A stretch of DNA of 8,635 nt from Deltaproteobacteria bacterium (GTDB lineage: Bacteria > Desulfobacterota > JADFXK01): contig JADFYA010000134.1 of the NCBI GenBank assembly GCA_015233285.1, positions 1-8,635 of the forward strand, in the 5' to 3' direction. Every line of letters starts with the position of its first letter. The stretch's first letter is position 1. A model generated the notes under the pieces. It worked only from the letters and a program-made list of their open reading frames with translations. It searched no databases and was not told the origin of the DNA. Both the position numbers and the translations under genes were made by a program. Below are positions 1-5,403 of the stretch, piece after piece.

Positions 1-182
1 CATCAGCCCCGGTTCGGCAAATCCAGCACAGACGTTATTCCCAAATCCACCGCCTGGTCTGAGATGCACTTTTTTCAGCCTCAGGCAGAAGCAAAATATG
101 AAATACATGTTATGATTTGGCGTTAACAGTCGATAACAAATCCGATGGTAACGAATATCTCCAAGTTTTAGGCCAATTATAG
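1..182. other. Unassigned stretch at left edge, no gene recognised
   Basis: No gene is recognisable here. Two frames are open to the window edge: plus 1-123 (41 codons, stop at 124-126) and minus 108-1 (36 codons from an ATG at 106-108, glycine-rich near its visible end). Neither has a clear ribosome binding site or a family signature that I know. The composition becomes AT-rich after about base 80. Because the next 500 bases are insertion-sequence debris, this is most likely decayed mobile-element or flanking sequence. The minus frame could instead be the start of a gene running off the left edge, which this window cannot decide. Confidence 0.3.
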
Positions 183-356
183 ACAAAGATACCCAAAGGG
201 CTTCTCGCCTTAATTTTTCTACGTTACCAATTAGATGAGCGGGAGTATAAAAAAGGGATTAAAGTATCAGACGATGAGTTCAAGAACATATTTCTTGTGT
301 CAAACGAGTTTCACGGCGAATGGAACTATCAGATCAGACCACAATCTGGTGTTTAA
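183..356 (+). pseudogene. C-terminal remnant of ISAzo13-type (Rhodopirellula-type DDE) transposase
   Basis: The frame 231-356 encodes about 41 residues that match the conserved tail of ISAzo13-family DDE transposases: LDEREYKKGIKVSDDEF, then NEFHGEWNYQIRP just before the TAA at 354-356. In the family this tail follows the catalytic DDE domain and reads roughly KVSDEE...FHGEWNYTIxP. The same frame can be followed back to 183 with only weak resemblance, and a TAG at 180-182 closes it. The catalytic domain is absent, and nothing convincing is found in the other plus frames upstream. It is therefore a decayed or truncated copy without activity. The family assignment rests on remembered motif similarity, not on a search. 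Confidence 0.7.
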
Positions 357-374
357 TAAGGAAGTTATTTTAAA

Positions 375-563
375 TTAATCCCTAACCTGAAGATGTTTGT
401 CTATTGCTTCAGACATCCCCAGTACATGGGCCAAGTCTAAATACACCGGCAACCCGGCCAGAGAGGTCATACCGGTATCGCTCCTCTCTCCCTCGTATCT
501 GAAAGGCAGAACTCCCTGCGACATTTCTTTCACCTCGTTGATGATGGATTTAGGGGTAACCAC
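375..563 (-). pseudogene. N-terminal fragment of IS1380-family transposase
   Basis: This 62-codon reading frame starts with ATG at 563 and ends at TAA (375-377). Residues about 15 to 60 (QGVLPFRYEGERSDTGMTSL, then AGLPVYLDLAHVLGMSEAID) are the typical N-terminus of IS1380-family transposases, which are normally around 450 residues and carry a DDE domain further on. Everything after HLQVRD is missing, and the sequence changes to an unrelated ISAzo13-type remnant within 20 bases, so the gene was cut by a deletion or by insertion of the other element. The upstream side looks intact: about 110 bases of leader run to a likely terminal repeat at 655-673. It is non-functional as a transposase. Confidence 0.85.
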
Positions 564-654
564 ATTTTTTTCATGGCCGATTACAAATAGGCCCAGAAAG
601 GGCGACCTGGGTCACCCATCCGGTAGGTCTCAACAAATCGCCCTGCCGTGACGG

Positions 655-673
655 CCGTGTTGCAAAATTTAGG
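655..673 (-). repeat. Putative left terminal inverted repeat of the IS1380-type fragment
   Basis: Read on the minus strand from 673, the sequence begins CCTAAATTTTGCAACACGG. It lies 92 to 110 bases upstream of the transposase fragment, where the element end is expected, and the CCTA start resembles IS1380-family ends such as ISEcp1 (CCTAGATT...). The partner repeat is missing because the other side of the element is gone, so the repeat itself cannot be confirmed from this window. The outer base lies 13 bases from the stop codon of the hybrid kinase gene. Confidence 0.5.
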
Positions 674-686
674 CCGGCTCATCTGT

Positions 687-3095
687 TCAATCGGCCAAGG
701 TCTTCGTCGTTCTGGCGATGACTTGATATAATTCCTGGATGTTGATCGGCTTGGACAGGTAATCGTCCATCCCGGCGTCTATGCACCGCTGTTTATCGCC
801 CGTCATGGCGTAGGCGGTCATGGCCACGATGGGGATGTGTCGGCCGGTCTGCCGTTCGTGAGCCCGGATGGCGGCCGTGGCTTTCAAACCATCCATCACC
901 GGCATCTGGATGTCCATCAAGATAATATCAAAAGGCTCCTTCTCCCAGGCGGCTAAAGCCTTTTGCCCGTCACCGGCGATAACCACCGTGTGCCCTTGCC
1001 TTTCCAACAGGACCAGGGCCAGCTTTTGGTTAACCAGATTATCCTCGGCCAGGAGTATCCGCAAGGCGCCCACGGGCTTGTCATCTGCGGCGGGCCGGAT
1101 ATCCTTAGCCGATGTGGGCGACGCCTCTGCTTCCGGAAGGTGATTCCGCTTGAACAGCGAGGTGAATTCAAAGGTACTGCCCTGATTGGGTTCACTGCTT
1201 ACCCCAATATCACCACCCATCATTTGAACCAACCGCTTGGAAATAGCCAGTCCCAGCCCCGTCCCGCCATACTTTTTGGTGGTCGAGGCATCAGCCTGAG
1301 CAAAGGGCTCAAATATGGCCTGCTGCTTGTCCAAGGGGATGCCGCAGCCGGTATCCGTAATAGCGAAACGAAGAACCACCTCCTCATCCGTCCAGCTCTC
1401 AATCCCCACCTGTAACAGGACCTCGCCTTCAGCGGTGAATTTTATGGCATTGCCGACCAGATTGTAGATTATCTGCCCTAGCCGGGAGACGTCTCCGACC
1501 AAGGTATCATCTATCTCGGGTTTGAAATGATAGATCAACTCTATCCCTTTTTCCTCCGCCCTGGACGAGAGGATACCCATGATATTGGCCAGGCTGGGGC
1601 GCAACTGGAAAACGCCGGGGACGAGTTCAAACTTTCCGGCTTCTATTTTGGATAGGTCTAAGATATCATTTATAATTATAAGCAAGTGACCGGATGACTT
1701 TTCTACGGCTTCTAAATATTCCCTCTGTTGAGGGTTAAGATCGGTTTCCAGGGCGAGCCGGAGCATCCCTATGATGGCGTTCATCGGTGTCCGGATTTCG
1801 TGGCTCATGTTGGCCAAGAACTCACTCTTGGCCCGGTTGGCTGATTCAGCTTCTATTTTGGCTTTGACCAGGGCATGTTCGGCCAGTTTGCGGTCGGTAA
1901 TATCCGTCACAAAGGCGTAATAGTAGATCGGCTGACCGCCCTCGTCTCTGACCAGGTGGACCAGAAGCTCGACCGGAACGCGGGAGCCGTCTTTGCGGAT
2001 ATACTCCTTTTCATACCGCACCGGCTGACCCGTCCGGTGCAGTTCCTCCAGCTTTACCAGTTCTCCCGGTAGCCATTCCGGCGGGGTCAGGTCACGACCC
2101 CAGTCTATGGTCGCCAGTTCCTCTCTGCTATAGCCGATGAGCCGGCGAAAAGCGGTATTGAACGCATCGAGCTTCCCGTCGGGATAACCGATAGCAAAAG
2201 GCTGGCCGGAAGTCTCCAGCAGGTCGGCCAGGAAGGTATCGTGCCGCTGAATCTCAAGCAACGCGTCTTCAGTCCGTTTCAGCTCGGTAATGTCTTGGGC
2301 GGTGCCGAGAATTTGATGTGGGCGGCCATCTTTAGTGCGTGAAAAGAGCAATTCACGGCTATGAAGTAGAACCCATCGGCCGTCGGCATGTTTTATCCGA
2401 TAGTCGTGTTCCGACACCTCACCATCGTTGGCTTTGTCGAACCCGGCCAAATGCTCAGCCGAAGCCGCGAAATCATCGGGGTGAAGGATTTGCCGTAATG
2501 ACTTAGAGGCCAGGCCTTGAATTTCGGCCGGCTCGTATCCAAGAATCGGCTTAGCCATTTGATTCACAAAAACATTCCGCCGCTCTTGTAAATCAAAAAT
2601 GTAGACCAGGTTGGGCGAGGTGTCAATGACCCGCTGGTTGAAGGTCAAGGCTTCCTTGACCGCCTGGTCGGCTTTCCGGCGCTCCGCTTCTACCTTGGAG
2701 ACATAGAGAGCTATTTCTAAAGTAACCTCTATTTGCCGGTTTTCGTAAGGCTTAAGCAGGTATCCGGCAGGATAGGTGAGTTTGGCTCGCTGTAATAATT
2801 TTTCATCCACCCAACCAGTGGTGAAAACAATGGGAATCTCAAGGTGCGCCTGGATCTGCGCCGCCGCGTCAATACCGTCCATCTGACCGGCTAACAAGAT
2901 ATCCATGAGAATTAGATCGGGTCTTTCCGTCTCCGCCTTCCTGACTGCTTCCTCGCCAGAGTCAACGACGCAGCATACTAGATAGCCCAGCCTCTCGACG
3001 ATGATCTTGAGACTGGAAGAAAAGAGGAAATCGTCCTCAACTATCATTATCTTGGGCCTGAAGGCTTTCAGGATCACGGTCTTATCACTGGTCAT
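687..3095 (-). CDS. Hybrid sensor histidine kinase/response regulator (Rec-PAS-PAS-HisKA-HATPase-Rec)
   Basis: An 802-residue soluble two-component phosphorelay protein with no transmembrane segment or signal peptide, so it should sense in the cytoplasm. Residues 13-130 form a receiver domain (acidic E20/D21/D22, phosphoacceptor D65, T92/T93, K115). Two PAS domains follow (about 150-272 and 285-403), each ending in a DIT motif typical of the PAS C-terminal end. The dimerisation/phosphotransfer helix has H432 in SHEIRTP. The ATPase domain shows the N box (N545, N549), G1 (DTGCG, 581-585), F box (F595/F598) and G2 (GGTGLGL, 610-616). A second receiver (about 678-798) has D685, D728, T760 and K782. 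All catalytic residues are present. The ATG at 3095 has GAGG about 9 bases upstream. No output domain is attached, so phosphate would leave through an unlinked Hpt or regulator. The PAS ligand cannot be told from sequence. A weak hairpin (GGCCG 672-676 with CGGCC 692-696) overlaps the stop codon. Confidence 0.97.
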   Translation of the reverse strand: MTSDKTVILKAFRPKIMIVEDDFLFSSSLKIIVERLGYLVCCVVDSGEEAVRKAETERPDLILMDILLAGQMDGIDAAAQIQAHLEIPIVFTTGWVDEKLLQRAKLTYPAGYLLKPYENRQIEVTLEIALYVSKVEAERRKADQAVKEALTFNQRVIDTSPNLVYIFDLQERRNVFVNQMAKPILGYEPAEIQGLASKSLRQILHPDDFAASAEHLAGFDKANDGEVSEHDYRIKHADGRWVLLHSRELLFSRTKDGRPHQILGTAQDITELKRTEDALLEIQRHDTFLADLLETSGQPFAIGYPDGKLDAFNTAFRRLIGYSREELATIDWGRDLTPPEWLPGELVKLEELHRTGQPVRYEKEYIRKDGSRVPVELLVHLVRDEGGQPIYYYAFVTDITDRKLAEHALVKAKIEAESANRAKSEFLANMSHEIRTPMNAIIGMLRLALETDLNPQQREYLEAVEKSSGHLLIIINDILDLSKIEAGKFELVPGVFQLRPSLANIMGILSSRAEEKGIELIYHFKPEIDDTLVGDVSRLGQIIYNLVGNAIKFTAEGEVLLQVGIESWTDEEVVLRFAITDTGCGIPLDKQQAIFEPFAQADASTTKKYGGTGLGLAISKRLVQMMGGDIGVSSEPNQGSTFEFTSLFKRNHLPEAEASPTSAKDIRPAADDKPVGALRILLAEDNLVNQKLALVLLERQGHTVVIAGDGQKALAAWEKEPFDIILMDIQMPVMDGLKATAAIRAHERQTGRHIPIVAMTAYAMTGDKQRCIDAGMDDYLSKPINIQELYQVIARTTKTLAD

Positions 3096-3351
3096 CCGGG
3101 GTACCTCATGTGAGATAGGAGGCTCTTGATCTTAAATGGGGCAAGGAAGCAGCTCCGCCGCGGCGTTAAGAAAAATTAGTCAGGAGCTTTGATTACGAGC
3201 ATAGAGTTTCAAAGCCTCCAGGAGGATACGTCAGGGAAGGTTTTTTAGACAAGGAGACTGGGAACAGGTCACCGACGGCGGACAGGGATAGGTCATGCCC
3301 GGATCATTCACGATAATAATAACCCTCGCCGGCCGGCCGGGCTTAAGGGAA
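3096..3351 (-). other. Gap between PilZ gene and hybrid kinase gene
   Basis: These 256 bases have no supported ORF. Near 3325-3345 a GGCCGGCCGG-type palindrome lies just after the PilZ stop codon, but no T-run follows it on the minus strand, so it is not a convincing terminator. A perfect 10-bp palindrome, CGCCGCGGCG, sits at 3156-3165, about 60 bases before the kinase start, and a CCTCC/GGAGG pair occurs near 3220-3230. I see no clear sigma-70 promoter. The kinase could be read through from the PilZ gene or have its own promoter in this gap. Confidence 0.4.
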
Positions 3352-4062
3352 TTACTGGTTGATCGGTCCGACTTCAAGTTCTTCGGCCAGTTTCCCTTGC
3401 TGCAATTTGAAAATGAGCCCCTCTATTTTGTCCTGGGATATTTTTGTCTTATGGTTAAATTTGATTCTAAGGTCCTTAGCCCGTTCCCGGCTCACCACAC
3501 TGACCACGGTAGCCGGAATAACAAATGATTGATCCTGTATAATTAAGGACGCCGTGACATCATCATCCTTTTTCAAATCTGTAAATTTAGCTTCAAAGCG
3601 GGCCCCGCCTCCTGAGATATCTATAACCTTCATCGGTAGTTCATTAACGGACAGTCGAACTCTCTGGCGGTAGAAAGGATAGTCGTCCACGGGCAGCCGG
3701 TAGGAACTCCGCCGTTCGATCGGCATAATGGGGCCGGCCGGGGTGGCCAGACAGATCCCGTTGTTGACGGAATCGATGACCAGATCTAGTTTACTCGGCT
3801 GTTTAATCCCATCTGAATCGACATTAAAGAAAAAAATAGTAATTTCTGAGCCACGAACTACCGGGGCGGAGGTCTTGAGTCTGACCCGGCCGGCCGCGTC
3901 GAATCCTTCAATGAACACGTTGGCCTGGTCTTTAGACAGGGCCATCCCACGGACCCTCATCAGGACACTGGTCAACACTCGAGACAAAACAGCAACAATG
4001 CCTTTCTTGTCTAAGTCGGCGTTGGAAGGCTTTTTTCCTTTGGGTGAGCCGAACAAGGCCAT
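3352..4062 (-). CDS. PilZ-domain protein, probable cyclic-di-GMP receptor (YcgR-like layout)
   Basis: A 236-residue soluble protein. The C-terminal half is a PilZ domain: the RxxxR motif is RRSSYR at 117-122 (R118, R122), directly after the interdomain linker, and the second motif DISGGG lies at 148-153, matching the family's D/NxSxxG. These are the residues that wrap around cyclic-di-GMP in known PilZ proteins, so ligand binding is expected. Residues about 40-115 look like the beta-rich N-terminal domain seen in YcgR-like proteins, and residues 1-40 are basic and helical. The role, whether flagellar brake or another effector, is not shown, because no flagellar or cellulose genes are in view. 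The ATG at 4062 has only a weak upstream GGTT and no strong Shine-Dalgarno; internal ATGs at codons 35 and 40 are alternatives, but the upstream residues fit one continuous domain. The next gene downstream on the same strand is the hybrid kinase. Confidence 0.9.
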   Translation of the reverse strand: MALFGSPKGKKPSNADLDKKGIVAVLSRVLTSVLMRVRGMALSKDQANVFIEGFDAAGRVRLKTSAPVVRGSEITIFFFNVDSDGIKQPSKLDLVIDSVNNGICLATPAGPIMPIERRSSYRLPVDDYPFYRQRVRLSVNELPMKVIDISGGGARFEAKFTDLKKDDDVTASLIIQDQSFVIPATVVSVVSRERAKDLRIKFNHKTKISQDKIEGLIFKLQQGKLAEELEVGPINQ

Positions 4063-4153
4063 ATTTTATAACCGGTGTTAGTCCCGAGGGGGTTTGATTT
4101 CTTTATCTTGGGTGGCCACGCCGCGTGACCCGGTACCGTACTTACCTTTTACC

Positions 4154-4181
4154 ATCTTAAGATAGGATTTTTTCTTTGCAA
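4154..4181 (-). promoter_or_regulatory. Possible weak sigma-70-like promoter for the PilZ gene
   Basis: On the minus strand TTGCAA (4176-4181) is followed after 16 bases by TAAGAT (4154-4159). Each hexamer matches its consensus at four of six positions. The site lies about 90 bases upstream of the PilZ start and downstream of the leftward terminator at 4203-4239, where a promoter for the PilZ gene would be needed. The -10 lies within a perfect 10-bp palindrome ATCTTAAGAT (4154-4163). Evidence is by eye only. Confidence 0.25.
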
Positions 4182-4202
4182 CCTTTTTCTCTAATTTTTT
4201 TT

Positions 4203-4239
4203 AAAAAAAGCGTGAATCCGGCTTAAATTCAGCCCTCAC
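4203..4239 (-). terminator. Leftward rho-independent terminator downstream of the ATPase gene
   Basis: Read on the minus strand, a two-part stem (GTGA with TCAC, 4236-4239 with 4212-4215; inner GGCT with AGCC, 4231-4234 with 4220-4223) is followed by GC and a run of seven T (4209-4203 read leftward). The outer and inner helices are separated by an asymmetric internal loop, which weakens it. It sits about 270 bases beyond the stop of the P-loop ATPase gene and would end the fusA-ATPase transcript. An alternative reading is an attenuator in a long leader of the PilZ gene. Confidence 0.5.
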
Positions 4240-4249
4240 CCAATCAACC

Positions 4250-4270
4250 ATATCATATTAATTATGATAT
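4250..4270. repeat. Perfect 8-bp inverted repeat, possible operator
   Basis: ATATCATA (4250-4257) and TATGATAT (4263-4270) are exact inverted copies around the 5-base spacer TTAAT. The arm and spacer length fit a site for a dimeric regulator. It lies just upstream (plus strand) of a TATAAT box at 4297-4302 and just beyond the leftward terminator. A related TATGATCATA palindrome occurs at 7515-7524 in the fusA upstream region. Both are AT-rich, so chance is a real alternative. Confidence 0.35.
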
Positions 4271-4274
4271 TTTA

Positions 4275-4302
4275 TTTCAGCCGGGAAACCCAGTGATATA
4301 AT
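4275..4302 (+). promoter_or_regulatory. Possible plus-strand promoter with consensus TATAAT
   Basis: A perfect TATAAT lies at 4297-4302. The best -35 at a 16-base spacing is TTTCAG (4275-4280), a poor match to TTGACA, so the promoter may need an activator; the inverted repeat at 4250-4270 is well placed for one. No protein gene follows on the plus strand, but a set of stems and a terminator-like hairpin do, which is why I consider it a small RNA promoter. The predicted start is near 4309. Confidence 0.3.
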
Positions 4303-4308
4303 AGTTTA

Positions 4309-4522
4309 TTTTTACGAAGTAAACCGATGGGGAAACCGGGCCGCGGGCTGACACAATTAGATGAATTTGAAATATTTCCCCGCTGGGCCTGCTCCGAGCG
4401 CCCGGCAGAAGTATTTAAGGTTTGAACTGTCGCGGCATTAGAGAGGTGCCGGAAACACGTCTCTAACGCTTTGACCAGAATGCTCCAGGCCGGGAGAAAC
4501 GCTCCTCCGGTTAGTCTTTTTT
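4309..4522 (+). ncRNA. Candidate structured small RNA in the intergenic block
   Basis: This stretch of about 210 bases has no supported ORF but several stems in series on the plus strand. They are TTTAC/GTAAA (4311-4323); GGGGAAA with TTTCCCC (4329-4335 with 4375-4381); GCTGGGC with GCCCGGC (4382-4388 with 4400-4406); TTAGAGA with TCTCTAA plus an inner GTG/CAC (4438-4466, loop CCGGAAA); and a final hairpin with a T-run (4490-4522). The third stem contains one pair that is G-U on the plus strand but would be C-A on the minus strand, which favours plus-strand RNA. A consensus TATAAT lies just upstream. CCGGGC at 4336-4341 could also pair with GCCCGG at 4400-4405, a possible alternative fold. 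I do not recognise a known RNA family: it does not look like 6S, SRP, RNase P, or a cyclic-di-GMP riboswitch. A protein-free structured 3' UTR is the main alternative. Confidence 0.35.
4490..4522 (+). terminator. Plus-strand terminator-like hairpin
   Basis: CCGGGAG (4490-4496) pairs with CTC and CCGG (4502-4504 and 4507-4510) around an AAACG loop, with a two-base bulge. It is followed by TTAGTC and six T (4517-4522). The T-run coincides with the two terminal lysine codons of the ATPase gene on the opposite strand, so part of this signal is coding sequence and could be coincidental. It would end the candidate small RNA. Confidence 0.4.
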
Positions 4523-5221
4523 CAGCATGAAGGTTTGGGTGTTAAGGGAGATGGTCAGGTGTTCCGGATGACTCCGGTCATAGAGTTTAAGAGCCATCAG
4601 ACGGATGCCGTCGGGAAGGGGTTCCAAGGCCAAGATGGCCTGGAACAGATCATCAAGATCGTGGCAGGGATAGGGGATGCCCCGTTCATTGATTGTCGTG
4701 ATGTGACGATGGGTCCGGGCCGTCATCCAGGCCGAAACCTCCAACCGTTTCAGGACATCTTGAAGTTCTTCCAAGGTGGCTCGGGTCACCCGGCCGAAGT
4801 CCAATCCATCGAGGACGACCAGGGACGGATGGAACCCGATTTGCTCCTTCAGATTGCGAATGCTCTGCTCCATCCTGGCCGGGCTAAAGGCGTCCAGGTG
4901 ATAGGTCAAGATAGACCGATGGGTCTCCACCTGGGACTGCAGATAGGCCGCCTCTCCTTCCGAAAGAGACTGGGCCGTGACGATATTCTTGACTAGCTCC
5001 TGGTACCAGATCTTGACGGTCTCCGGGGTCTCACGGATAGACACGTGAACGACCTCCTGACCTTGAAAGAGATGTTCCAGTGCGACGTGGGTCAGGCAGG
5101 CGGTCTTACCCACCCCGGCTCGGGATAAGAGTACACCGAGTTCCCCCGCCTCCAGTCTTCTGCCCAGTGCGTGTTGAATCATTCCACTGAGATCAAGTTT
5201 TGCCGGTTGCTCTATACTCAT
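4511..5221 (-). CDS. RecA/KaiC-like P-loop ATPase of unassigned role
   Basis: A 236-residue soluble protein that looks like a single RecA/KaiC/DnaB-type ATPase domain. A GELGVLLSRAGVGKT segment (26-40) is a Walker A loop, and LVVLDGLD (134-141) is Walker B with D137. The Walker A starts with serine (S33) where the family usually has Gly or Ala, but the lysine (K39) and threonine (T40) that bind nucleotide are kept. The region between, about 55-125, and the last 60 residues do not match a family I can name, and no second ATPase domain or zinc finger is present, so it is neither a full KaiC nor RadA. ATP binding is likely; the substrate is unknown. The start at 5221 is well supported: GAGGAG lies 8 bases upstream, and the ATG overlaps the stop of a preceding open frame (ATGA). 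It probably shares a transcript with fusA, 126 bases upstream. Confidence 0.75.
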   Translation of the reverse strand: MSIEQPAKLDLSGMIQHALGRRLEAGELGVLLSRAGVGKTACLTHVALEHLFQGQEVVHVSIRETPETVKIWYQELVKNIVTAQSLSEGEAAYLQSQVETHRSILTYHLDAFSPARMEQSIRNLKEQIGFHPSLVVLDGLDFGRVTRATLEELQDVLKRLEVSAWMTARTHRHITTINERGIPYPCHDLDDLFQAILALEPLPDGIRLMALKLYDRSHPEHLTISLNTQTFMLKKD

Positions 5222-5403
5222 CCAAGCTTCTCCTCATGGAAATGGTGTCTATAAAACCTAACCAGCCCGGTCAGGGCGGCCCCGGCCGCATTAAGATCGA
5301 GATAACGGGACGTCGTTGCACCTGGGTGCTCATTCTCAGGCTGTAGATTACTTTTTTTGAGACTTGTCACTGGCTTTATGCTCCTTAACGATTTCTTCGG
5401 CAA
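5218..5403 (-). CDS. Possible small hypothetical protein between fusA and the ATPase gene
   Basis: A 61-codon frame from ATG 5403 to TGA 5218-5220. Its first 18 codons lie inside the 3' end of fusA in another frame; the remainder fills the whole 126-base gap and ends in a 4-base ATGA overlap with the ATPase start, an arrangement typical of translational coupling. The second half is plausible protein ([20 protein letters not shown]), but there is no recognisable domain. The ATG has no visible Shine-Dalgarno, and no ATG, GTG or TTG codon in this frame lies within the gap. It may therefore be a chance open frame. Treat as tentative. Confidence 0.3.
   Translation of the reverse strand: MPKKSLRSIKPVTSLKKSNLQPENEHPGATTSRYLDLNAAGAALTGLVRFYRHHFHEEKLG

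Noticed and set aside
1..108. Minus-strand frame open to the left edge (ATG at 106-108, glycine-rich)
   Set aside because: Only 36 codons are visible, with no ribosome binding site or recognisable motif, and it lies beside IS debris. It may be part of a gene beyond the edge but cannot be supported here.
397..651. Plus-strand 84-codon frame
   Set aside because: It is the reverse of the IS1380-type fragment, whose minus-strand protein matches a known family; the plus frame matches nothing and has no supported start.
963..1415. Long plus-strand frame (150 codons) inside the hybrid kinase gene
   Set aside because: It lies opposite the kinase ATPase and receiver domains, whose minus-strand motifs are unambiguous, so it is a shadow frame.
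3320..3345. GGCCGGCCGG palindrome after the PilZ stop as a terminator
   Set aside because: The palindrome has almost no loop and the minus strand continues with a GA-rich then TTATTATTAT tract rather than a T-run, so it is not a convincing terminator.
3295..3528. Plus-strand 77-codon frame overlapping the PilZ gene end
   Set aside because: It is antisense to a well-supported PilZ coding region, and its product has no recognisable domain.
4309..4522. Candidate small RNA as a known riboswitch or housekeeping RNA
   Set aside because: I compared it from memory with cyclic-di-GMP-I, THF, 6S, SRP and RNase P signatures and found no match; I therefore leave it as an unassigned candidate.
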